Source: Pseudomonadota bacterium (lineage in GTDB: Bacteria; Pseudomonadota; Gammaproteobacteria; Xanthomonadales; Rhodanobacteraceae). Taken from it: a DNA stretch of 12,977 nt. The notes below the pieces were generated by a model that saw only the letters and a list, made by a program, of their open reading frames with translations, searched no databases and was not told where the DNA came from. This document shows positions 1 through 5,936 of this stretch, in pieces. A program made the translations under genes and the position numbers. The stretch is taken from contig JAEZQS010000018.1 of NCBI GenBank assembly GCA_023412995.1, positions 1 to 12,977 on the forward strand, in the 5' to 3' direction. Positions within the stretch are counted from its first letter, which is position 1. Every line of letters begins with the position of its first letter.

Positions 1-1695
1 GGGACCGACAGCGGCGGCAAAGCGGTCCGTCCAGTTCTTCTCCACGTCCAGCGCCAGCGCAAACGGCAGGAAGCGCTGGTACTCCTGCGCGGTCATCGGC
101 GGCGCCTTCTGCGCCGCGAGCTCGTCGCGCTCGGCCACGCCCAGGCACAGCCGCAGTCCCTCGATCCGGTCCAGCAGGCGCCGCCCTTCCAGCGTCGGCG
201 CCTTCATCCACTGGAAGAACGCCACGTTGGTGAGGACCAGCGCCAGCGCGACCACGGCGAAGCCGAGGCCGACGATCTTCGCGAACATGCCTATGCCGGC
301 CACCTCGCCGAACAGGAACGGCAGCGAGAAAAGGGTCAGGAACACCGCGGCGATGTAGCCCGACACGCCCTTGCCGGTGCGCCAGGCCTTTGCGGCGGCC
401 GCCACCAGCATGAAGACGCCCAGGCTCCAGAAGCTGAGCCATACCAGCATGAACCAGGCACCGGCCTGCTGCGCGCCCGGCCCCAGCCAGACCATGCCGA
501 GGGCGAGCGCGAGCAGCGCGATCAGCGTGCCGATCACGCCGTAGCGCGCATTGACGTTGAAGTAGCGCCCCGTGGCGGACTTCGCCAGTTCCTTCCTGTA
601 GCGATCGATCGCGCCGGCGACGCGGCGGTGGTTTTCCTGCTTGAGTTCCAGCGTGTCGCCGCCGCCGAACAGGGCGCCGGAAAGCGTCCGCTCGATGCCG
701 TCGAGCTCCCCGCCGCCGCCGGACTGGCGTTTCAGCGTCCAGCTCTTGCCGGCTTCGCGCAGATCGAGTCGCCCCTTCACCGCCAGCTGCACGACATCGG
801 CGGCAAGGCAGCGATCGTCGTATCCCATGCGCTCGATGTAGCGCAGGGTTCCGGGGCTGAGCGCTTCCGGCGCCTCGTATTGCGGAATGATCACGCCCGG
901 CGGCGGATCGCGACCCACCCTCAGCCACTGCACCACGTAATAGATCCACAGCAACAGCAGGCCGAGGCCGCCGACCAGCACGGCGGCATTGTCCTCGAGG
1001 AACCAGCGGCTGCGCTGGGCTGCATCGGGCGCGGCGACGATCCCCTTCGGAAAGCCGACCACGATCGTGAGGCCCTCCTGGGGAGCGAGGGCGCGCGTGG
1101 TTGCGAAGACGGCATGCGAAGGGCCATCGGCGCGCGCGGTGAAATCCTGACCCTTGCCGCCCTGCGGACCGGTATAGGCGGCGAGTGCCAGGTCGGCCGG
1201 CGCAACCGCGCCGGGCAGGGTGACGCGCGCGCCGGCTTCGTCGATGGCGAAGTCCCAGCCGTTGCCGGTCACGTTCCAGTAGAGCTCGTCGTGGTCGTCG
1301 AAGAACCCGAGCTGGCGGGTGGTGCGGTAGTGCAGGACATAGGTGTACTCGCCCGGCTCCAGCGTGACGTCCTTCGAGCCGAAGTACACGCGCGTTCCGT
1401 TCGACAGGCCCTCGGTATGGAAGGGCTCGTCCTGGCCGTCGCGGGTGAGCGATTGCGGCTCGAACCCGACCTGCACGCGGTTGCCGTGCGTGTCGCGGTA
1501 GTCGGTGGGGAAATCGCGGTAGATGCCGTGGTTGATGCGGTCCTGTTCGCCACGGACGCGGATGGTCTCGGTGACCTCCATCGCCGCGTCGGCGCCGACC
1601 ACGATGTCGCTGTGGAACGACAGGATGCGTTCTTCCGCGCGTGCGTTCCCGGCGAAGACGGTGGCGGCCAGCAGCAGGGCAAGCAGGGGCTTCAT
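1..1695 (-). CDS. DUF2207 (YciQ-like) membrane protein, C-terminus cut by window edge
   Basis: An uninterrupted minus-strand frame of 565 codons starts at ATG 1695 and runs off the left edge. A strong Shine-Dalgarno (GGAGG, 7 nt before the ATG) supports the start. Residues 1-20 form a signal peptide (KPLLALLLAATVFAGNARA, then EE). Residues 21-230 are the extracytoplasmic beta-rich DUF2207 region, with the typical early signature INHGIYRDFPTDYRD. A membrane segment lies at about 236-256, followed by VGRDPPPGVIIPQYEAPE, the usual post-membrane motif of the family. Further hydrophobic segments lie near 386-404, 413-435, 446-465 and 470-490. The motif YQRFLPFALALDVEKNW just before the cut is a typical late DUF2207 element, so only a short tail (often Gly/Ser-rich) is probably missing. 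The molecular function of the family is unknown. It lies 40 bp downstream of a lemA-family gene and is almost certainly cotranscribed with it. The family call is firm; no function is claimed. Confidence 0.9.
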   Translation of the reverse strand, partial: MKPLLALLLAATVFAGNARAEERILSFHSDIVVGADAAMEVTETIRVRGEQDRINHGIYRDFPTDYRDTHGNRVQVGFEPQSLTRDGQDEPFHTEGLSNGTRVYFGSKDVTLEPGEYTYVLHYRTTRQLGFFDDHDELYWNVTGNGWDFAIDEAGARVTLPGAVAPADLALAAYTGPQGGKGQDFTARADGPSHAVFATTRALAPQEGLTIVVGFPKGIVAAPDAAQRSRWFLEDNAAVLVGGLGLLLLWIYYVVQWLRVGRDPPPGVIIPQYEAPEALSPGTLRYIERMGYDDRCLAADVVQLAVKGRLDLREAGKSWTLKRQSGGGGELDGIERTLSGALFGGGDTLELKQENHRRVAGAIDRYRKELAKSATGRYFNVNARYGVIGTLIALLALALGMVWLGPGAQQAGAWFMLVWLSFWSLGVFMLVAAAAKAWRTGKGVSGYIAAVFLTLFSLPFLFGEVAGIGMFAKIVGLGFAVVALALVLTNVAFFQWMKAPTLEGRRLLDRIEGLRLCLGVAERDELAAQKAPPMTAQEYQRFLPFALALDVEKNWTDRFAAAVGP

Positions 1696-1735
1696 CGGAA
1701 TTCCTCCTTCCGCATCGGAACGGAACGGCGCGCCG

Positions 1736-2290
1736 TCAGGGGCCAGTGGCCGTGACGTCGGCGGACCCGTCGTCGCCTGCGTGGCGGTAGAACGCCGCCG
1801 GCTGGAAGCGCGCCATGCGCGCGACCACCAGCGAGGGGAAGGTCTCGATCCGGTTGTTGAGGTCGCGCACCGCGCCGTTGTAGTAGCGGCGGGCGTACTG
1901 CAGGTGGTCCTCGATGCCGACCAGGTCGCGCTGCAGGGCGAGGAAGTTTCCGCTCGCCTTGAGGTCGGGATAGCGCTCCTGCAGGGCGAGGATGCGATCG
2001 ACCTGGCGCGCCAGCTCCCCTTCCGCCTGCGCCTTGTCGGCCAGGGAGGCCGCTGCCATCGCGCGCGTACGCAGCTCCGCGAGCGTCGCCAGCGTTGCAC
2101 GCTCGTACCCCGCATAGCCCTGCACGGCCGCGACCAGCTGCGGCACCAGGTCGTGCCGGCGCTGCAGTTGCACGTCGATGTCGCTCCAGGCGGCGCGCAC
2201 CTGGTTGCGTGCGGCGACCAGGCCGTTGAACAGCACCACCCCGATCGCCAGCGCCGCCAGCGCGGCGCCGGCCACCCACCAGGTCGCCAT
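1736..2290 (-). CDS. LemA family protein
   Basis: This encodes 184 residues, the usual LemA length. A single N-terminal membrane anchor (about residues 4-24, WWVAGAALAALAIGVVLFNG) is followed by the LemA core: LVAARNQVRAAWSDIDVQL, then QRRHDLVPQLVAAVQGYAGYE, then long alpha-helical stretches including QVDRILALQERYPDLKASGNF and a late NNRIETFPSLVVARM segment. These match the conserved blocks of the family. The topology (short N-terminus, anchor, helical bundle outside) is inferred from family knowledge. The biochemical role of LemA proteins is not established. The start ATG has GGGAG 5 nt upstream. It is the first gene of a two-gene minus-strand unit with the DUF2207 gene, a pairing seen repeatedly in bacteria. 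It is transcribed divergently from ubiE. Confidence 0.93.
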   Translation of the reverse strand: MATWWVAGAALAALAIGVVLFNGLVAARNQVRAAWSDIDVQLQRRHDLVPQLVAAVQGYAGYERATLATLAELRTRAMAAASLADKAQAEGELARQVDRILALQERYPDLKASGNFLALQRDLVGIEDHLQYARRYYNGAVRDLNNRIETFPSLVVARMARFQPAAFYRHAGDDGSADVTATGP

Positions 2291-2313
2291 GCCTGCTCCC
2301 GTGTCCCGCCGGC

Positions 2314-2341
2314 ATTATGGGCGCGCAGGGCGCTGCCGCAA
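2314..2341 (-). promoter_or_regulatory. Candidate sigma70-type promoter of the lemA-DUF2207 unit
   Basis: Read on the minus strand, TTGCGG (2341-2336) and CATAAT (2319-2314, five of six matches to TATAAT) are separated by 16 bp. The -10 element ends 23 nt before the lemA ATG, leaving room for a short leader with the GGGAG ribosome site. It lies in the 83-bp divergent gap with ubiE. The -35 box is poor, so this is only a candidate. Confidence 0.4.
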
Positions 2342-2373
2342 GCGCGGGTCGCCGCCTGCGGTAGGATGGGGGC

Positions 2374-3123
2374 ATGGACGAAACCCCCACCACCCATTTC
2401 GGCTACCGCGACGTGCCCGAGGCCGACAAGGCCCGGCTCGTCGGCGCCGTCTTCAGTTCGGTCGCGCGGCGCTACGACGTCATGAACGACCTGATGTCGT
2501 TCGGCATCCACCGCCTGTGGAAGCGCTGGTTCGTGGCCACCAGCGGCGTGCGCCCGGGCGACCGCGTGCTCGATCTCGCCGGTGGCACCGGCGACATCGC
2601 CGCGCTGCTGCTGCCGAAGGTCGGTCGCGACGGCAGCGTGGTGGTGGGCGACATCAACGGCGACATGCTGCGGGTGGGGCGCGACCGCCTGCTCGACCGC
2701 GGCCTGCTGCAGGGCCTCTCCTGGAGCCGCATGGATGCCGAGGCCCTGCCGTTCGCCGACCGCAGCTTCGATTGCGTGACGATGGCGTTCGGACTGCGCA
2801 ACGTCACCCGCAAGGAGCGTGCGCTGGCCGAGATGCACCGCGTGCTGAAGATCGGTGGCCGCGCGCTGGTGCTGGAGTTCTCCTCGCTGCGCGTGCGCGC
2901 GTTGCAGCCGCTGTACGACCTGCATTCCTTCCACGTGCTGCCGCGTATCGGCCGCCTCGTCGCCGGCGACGAGGAAAGCTACCGGTACCTCGCCGAATCG
3001 ATCCGCCGGCATCCGGACCAGGCGACGCTCGCGGCCATGATGGAGGCGGCAGGGTTCGACCGCGTCGACGTGCGCAACCTGTCGGCCGGCATCGTCGCCA
3101 TCCACCGCGGCTATCGCACCTGA
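2374..3123 (+). CDS. ubiE: Ubiquinone/menaquinone biosynthesis C-methyltransferase UbiE
   Basis: A complete 249-residue class I SAM-dependent methyltransferase that C-methylates the quinone ring in ubiquinone (and, where present, menaquinone) biosynthesis; it is expected in the cytoplasm at the membrane surface. The family signature YDVMNDLMSFGIHRLW is at residues 34-49. The SAM-binding motif VLDLAGGTGD is at 65-74, and the acidic residue of motif II is D93 (VVVGDIN). AFGLRNVTRKERAL is at about 138-151, and the second family signature RVLKIGGRALVLEFS is at 156-170 with I in place of the common P. The C-terminal block SYRYLAESIRRHPDQ and the ending AIHRGYRT match E. coli UbiE closely, and length is normal (E. 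coli 251). ATG 2374 is chosen because THFGYRDV follows it, as in homologues. It lacks a good Shine-Dalgarno; a TAGGAT box ends 6 nt before the ATG. No ubiJ or ubiB follows in this window, unlike the E. coli operon. Confidence 0.97.
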   Translation: MDETPTTHFGYRDVPEADKARLVGAVFSSVARRYDVMNDLMSFGIHRLWKRWFVATSGVRPGDRVLDLAGGTGDIAALLLPKVGRDGSVVVGDINGDMLRVGRDRLLDRGLLQGLSWSRMDAEALPFADRSFDCVTMAFGLRNVTRKERALAEMHRVLKIGGRALVLEFSSLRVRALQPLYDLHSFHVLPRIGRLVAGDEESYRYLAESIRRHPDQATLAAMMEAAGFDRVDVRNLSAGIVAIHRGYRT

Positions 3124-3125
3124 GG

Positions 3126-3154
3126 CGCGCCGGATCCCCTGCGGGCGGGGCGCG
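3126..3154 (+). terminator. Weak GC-rich hairpin just after ubiE
   Basis: CGCGCC (3126-3131) can pair with GGCGCG (3149-3154), and a small CCC/GGG stem can form inside the loop. It starts 3 nt after the ubiE stop codon and is followed only by TT, so it lacks a proper U tract. It could attenuate readthrough into the M1 peptidase gene or simply be chance in GC-rich DNA. Confidence 0.25.
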
Positions 3155-3267
3155 TTCCTGGCACTTTCGCCACAGGCGCATCCACGCCGCAGGTCGCATG
3201 CTGCGTCGATGGCCGCCACAATCACCCGTCACCGTCCACCTGGCGCGCGAATGCGTCGCCACCCTGC

Positions 3268-3282
3268 GGAGGAATTCCCGTG
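3268..3282 (+). promoter_or_regulatory. Shine-Dalgarno that fixes the GTG start of the M1 peptidase
   Basis: GGAGG at 3268-3272 lies 7 nt before GTG 3280-3282. This site and the signal peptide coded directly after it identify GTG, not a later ATG, as the start. The spacer AATTCCC is nearly the same as that before the DUF2207 gene (AATTCCG). Confidence 0.8.
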
Positions 3283-5160
3283 TTGCCACTGCGCCTTGTC
3301 CCTGCCGCCTTGCTGCTGATGGCGTCCGCCGCCTTCGCCAGCGATCCGCACAGCCACGCCAACACCGACGAGGTGAGCGTCAGCCGCGTCGCGCTCGACG
3401 TGACGGTCGATTTCGAGCGCAGGCAGCTCGCCGGCACCGCCGAACTGGGGCTGGACTGGCACGGCCCCGCCGTCGCCGGCAAGGCGCCGGAAGTGGTTCT
3501 GGATACGCGTGACCTCACGATCGAGAAGATCGAGGCGCTCGATGTCGGCGGATCGCCGCGCGCCGTGCGCTGGACGCTCTCAAAGCCCGACCCGATCCTC
3601 GGCGCGGCCCTGCACATCACCCCGGGCCAGCGCGTGGCCGCGGTCCGCGTCCACTACCGCACGGCGCCCACCGCCTCCGGCCTGCAATGGATGACGCCGG
3701 CGCAGACCGCGGGGGGCAAGCATCCCTTCATGTATTCGCAGTCCGAAGCGGTGCATGCGCGCAGCTGGGTGCCGCTGCAGGATACGCCCTCGGTGCGCTT
3801 CACCTACACCGCCCGCGTGCACGTGCCGAAGGCGCTGCGCGCCGTGATGAGCGCGGACAACGACGCCAGGCACCCGCTCGACGGCGACTTCTCGTTCCGC
3901 ATGCCGCAAGCGATCCCGTCCTACCTGCTGGCGATCGCGGTCGGCGACCTCGCGGTGCGCGAAACCGGCCCGCGCAGCGCCGTCTATGCCGAGCCTTCGA
4001 TGGTGGAAGCCGCGGCGAAGGAATTCGCCGACACCGAGAAGATGATCGTCACGACGGAGAAGCTCTACGGCCCCTACCGCTGGGGCCGCTACGACATCCT
4101 CGTGCTGCCGCCGAGCTTCCCGTTCGGCGGCATGGAAAACCCGCGCCTCACCTTCGCCACCCCTACCGTGATCGTCGGCGACAAGAGCCTGGTTGCGCTG
4201 GTCGCGCACGAGCTGGCGCATTCCTGGTCCGGCAATCTCGTCACCAACGCCACCTGGCAGCACATGTGGCTCAACGAGGGCTTCACCAGCTACGTCGAGA
4301 ACCGCGTGGTCGAGGCGCTCTACGGTAAGGCCCGCGCGGACGAGGAGTTCATCCTCGCCGCCGACGAGCTGCGCGGCGAGCTGGCCACCACGCCGGCGGG
4401 CGACCAGCGCCTGGTACCCGACCTCGACGGCCGCAGTGGCGACGACGCCGGGTCGGACTTCGCCTACACCAAGGGGGCCTGGCTGCTGCGCACGCTGGAA
4501 GCGAAGTTCGGCCGCGCCACGTTCGATGCCTACCTGCGCGGCTATTTCGACCACTTCGCCTTCCAGAGCATCACCACCGACCAGATGCTGGCCTACCTCG
4601 GACCCAACCTGCTGGACAAGCATCCCGGCAAGATGAGCATGGAAGAGGTCAGGGCGTGGATCTACCAGCCCGGCATCCCGGCCGACGCGCAGGTGCCGAC
4701 CTCACCGCGGTTCGAGGCCATCGTGAAGGAACGCGCCGCGTGGGTCGACGGCACGCGCACGGCTTCCTCACTCGACGCAAAGGACTGGAACACGCAGGAA
4801 TGGATGTATTTCCTCGACGGGCTTCCGCACACGCTGACGGCCGACCAGCTGGCATCGTTCGACGCCGCCTGGCATCTCACCGGCAGCCCGAACGCGGAGA
4901 TCGCGCGCCGCTGGTACCTCGCCGCCATCCGCGCCAACTACCAGCCCGCGCGCGAGGCCATGGCCGCCTACATGATCCGCATCGGCCGCCGCTACCTGGT
5001 CGTGCCGCTGTACGAGGAACTGGCGAAGACCCCGGAGGGCCTCGCCTTCGCGCGCTCCGTCTATGCGAAGGCGAAGCCGGGCTACCACCCCATCACCCAG
5101 GCCAGCGTCGAACGCGCCCTGGCGCCGAAGGCAGCGGCCGATTCCGAAGCAAAGGGCTGA
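3280..5160 (+). CDS. Exported M1 family metallopeptidase, leukotriene A4 hydrolase type
   Basis: This encodes a 626-residue zinc aminopeptidase. Residues 1-20 are a signal peptide (MLPLRLVPAALLLMASAAFA, then SD), so it should act in the periplasm or outside the cell. The substrate-N-terminus motif GGMEN is at 283-287. The zinc site is H310-E311-L-A-H314, with third ligand E333 in LNEGF 18 residues on. Y396 (FAYTKGAW) is the likely transition-state tyrosine. The run HSWSGNLVTNATWQHMWLNE closely resembles the leukotriene A4 hydrolase (LTA4H) family. So does the helical C-terminal domain (about 480-615), with FLDGLPHTL, a tract of the NAEIARRWY type, and GYHP. Length (626) fits LTA4H (about 611) plus a signal peptide. 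In bacteria such proteins are expected to be aminopeptidases; epoxide hydrolase activity cannot be claimed. It follows ubiE by 156 bp in the same direction but shares no obvious function with it. CACAAT at 3217-3222 is a possible -10, without a good -35. Confidence 0.95.
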   Translation: MLPLRLVPAALLLMASAAFASDPHSHANTDEVSVSRVALDVTVDFERRQLAGTAELGLDWHGPAVAGKAPEVVLDTRDLTIEKIEALDVGGSPRAVRWTLSKPDPILGAALHITPGQRVAAVRVHYRTAPTASGLQWMTPAQTAGGKHPFMYSQSEAVHARSWVPLQDTPSVRFTYTARVHVPKALRAVMSADNDARHPLDGDFSFRMPQAIPSYLLAIAVGDLAVRETGPRSAVYAEPSMVEAAAKEFADTEKMIVTTEKLYGPYRWGRYDILVLPPSFPFGGMENPRLTFATPTVIVGDKSLVALVAHELAHSWSGNLVTNATWQHMWLNEGFTSYVENRVVEALYGKARADEEFILAADELRGELATTPAGDQRLVPDLDGRSGDDAGSDFAYTKGAWLLRTLEAKFGRATFDAYLRGYFDHFAFQSITTDQMLAYLGPNLLDKHPGKMSMEEVRAWIYQPGIPADAQVPTSPRFEAIVKERAAWVDGTRTASSLDAKDWNTQEWMYFLDGLPHTLTADQLASFDAAWHLTGSPNAEIARRWYLAAIRANYQPAREAMAAYMIRIGRRYLVVPLYEELAKTPEGLAFARSVYAKAKPGYHPITQASVERALAPKAAADSEAKG

Positions 5161-5204
5161 ACGCCGCCGCCGCCGTCGCACGCGATTGCCGGCGATGACA
5201 AGCT

Positions 5205-5349
5205 CGTGCCGTCGCAGGAGCGCTGCAAGCGACCGCGGGTGGCCGATCGATGTCGCCTGCAAGCGCGACCGCGGTCACCAACAACGACGCTGCCATCCGA
5301 AGGTTTCGTCGCATGCGCGGCTTCGCGGTCGCGGCTGCGCCGCTCCTAC
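5205..5349. repeat. GTAG-type palindromic repeat unit A (inverted pair)
   Basis: The left arm reads CAGGAGCGCTGCAAGCG and the right arm, read on the minus strand, starts GTAGGAGCGGCGCAGCCGCG. The arms face each other, and each has its own short stem (CGCT-GCA-AGCG, GCGGC-GCA-GCCGC). An extra copy of the left arm, CTGCAAGCGCGACCGCGG, lies near 5257-5274. The unit shares CGTGCCGTCG at its start and TTCGTCGCATG plus CGGTCGCGGCTGCGCCGCTC at its end with the next unit. This is the organisation of REP/BIME elements; the GTAG start is the hallmark of REPs in Stenotrophomonas and relatives. Confidence 0.8.
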
Positions 5350-5357
5350 ATAAAGCC

Positions 5358-5467
5358 CGTGCCGTCGTAGGAACGCTGCAAGCGCGACCGCGGGGTGGCC
5401 GGTCGCGTCGGCAATACCATGCGTTCGTCGCATGTGCCAATTCACGGTCGCGGCTGCGCCGCTCCTG
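5358..5467. repeat. GTAG-type palindromic repeat unit B (inverted pair)
   Basis: This is the second, shorter copy of unit A in direct orientation, 8 bp after it. The left arm is GTAGGAACGCTGCAAGCGCG at 5367-5386. The right arm (CGGTCGCGGCTGCGCCGCTC and CTG) ends at 5467. The central part is about 35 bp shorter than in unit A because it lacks the additional left-arm copy. It lies in the gap between two convergent genes, a usual location for REP elements. Confidence 0.8.
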
Positions 5468-5560
5468 TGGCAACCCGGGGTGGACGGGCGGGCGAGGGCG
5501 CCCCGTCCCTGGGGCGACGACCGCATCCATTGCGGGTCGGGATGCTGCGGTTGGCATGTC

Positions 5561-5668
5561 TCACAGGTCGCGACGGTTGTGCGGCGGCACACGTGCATTG
5601 GACGGATCGAAGCCGTCGGCGAAGGTCGGGTCCGCTTCGCGGTAGTGGCTCTCCACCGCGCCGATGTC
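5561..5668 (-). pseudogene. C-terminal remnant of a secreted choice-of-anchor-type protein (minus copy)
   Basis: Read from 5668 to 5561, the frame gives DIGAVE (from 5668), then after a short linker DPTFADGFD (ending 5606), then 14 residues (PSNARVPPHNRRDL) and a TGA stop at 5563-5561. DIGA(Y/F)E followed by an (I)FADGF(D/E) tail is, from general knowledge, a common end of surface/secreted beta-helix and choice-of-anchor Q proteins in Xanthomonadaceae. Upstream of 5668 the frame has no recognisable protein; it runs into the opposite-strand copy of the same signature 26 bp away. I therefore read it as a 5'-truncated relic. The exact parent family is inferred from a short motif. Confidence 0.55.
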
Positions 5669-5694
5669 CTGCACGCCCGGCGACGGGTCGCGCC

Positions 5695-5748
5695 GATATC
5701 GGTGCGTATGAGGGGCAGGTCGACGCGATCTTTGTCGACGGCTTCGAT
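5695..5748 (+). pseudogene. C-terminal remnant of a secreted choice-of-anchor-type protein (plus copy)
   Basis: Plus-strand codons give DIGAYEGQVDAIFVDGFD, preceded by ATGRA. This is the same signature as the minus copy at 5668-5561, with a linker three residues shorter. No signal peptide, body of a protein or ribosome site precedes it; the DNA before it is the minus-strand copy. After DGFD the frame continues about 40 arginine/glycine-rich residues to a stop at 5866-5868, so the natural stop seems lost. It is best read as a relic with its 5' part deleted. Confidence 0.55.
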
Positions 5749-5808
5749 CGAGGACGTCGCGCGCCGAGGGTTGGTCGCGCACAGCGCGGCGGATGTCCCG
5801 GCACAGAA

Positions 5809-5862
5809 GCCGAAGCGCCGGCTGGCCTGCGGCCGTCCGGCCTGCCACCGGCGGGCTTCGGC
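5809..5862. other. Large imperfect hairpin downstream of the M28 gene
   Basis: GCCGAAGC (5809-5816) pairs with GCTTCGGC (5855-5862). The stem continues through GCCGG/CCGGC after a small bulge, with further GGCC/GGCC pairing inside. It lies 75 nt past the M28 stop and about 60 nt past the plus-strand remnant. Neither side has a T run, so it is not a standard intrinsic terminator, but it may protect or end transcripts. Confidence 0.4.
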
Positions 5863-5891
5863 CGGTGATCGGGCGGCAGGCGGGCGGGTAA

Positions 5892-5916
5892 GGCATCGCG
5901 GCTGAAGCCGCTCCCA
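5892..5916 (-). repeat. Solitary GTAG-type palindrome at the M28 3' end
   Basis: On the minus strand it reads TGGGAGCGGCTTCAGCCGCG then ATGCC. This is the GAGCGGCTTCAGCCGC form of the same palindrome family as at 5205-5467, with a 5-6 bp stem (GCGGCT/AGCCGC). It starts 20 nt past the M28 stop codon, so it would be in the 3' end of that mRNA. Confidence 0.65.
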
Positions 5917-5936
5917 TGGGCGGCGGCTGTCTGGAT

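Noticed and set aside
3159..3176. Possible sigma54 promoter (TGGCAC) upstream of the M1 gene
   Set aside because: The matching TTGC element at the right distance is missing; CCAC is found instead.
5161..5936. Small protein genes in the M1-M28 gap
   Set aside because: All open frames there are Arg/Pro/Ala-rich and cross the palindromic repeats. Only the two DIGAxE/DGFD tails look like former coding sequence.
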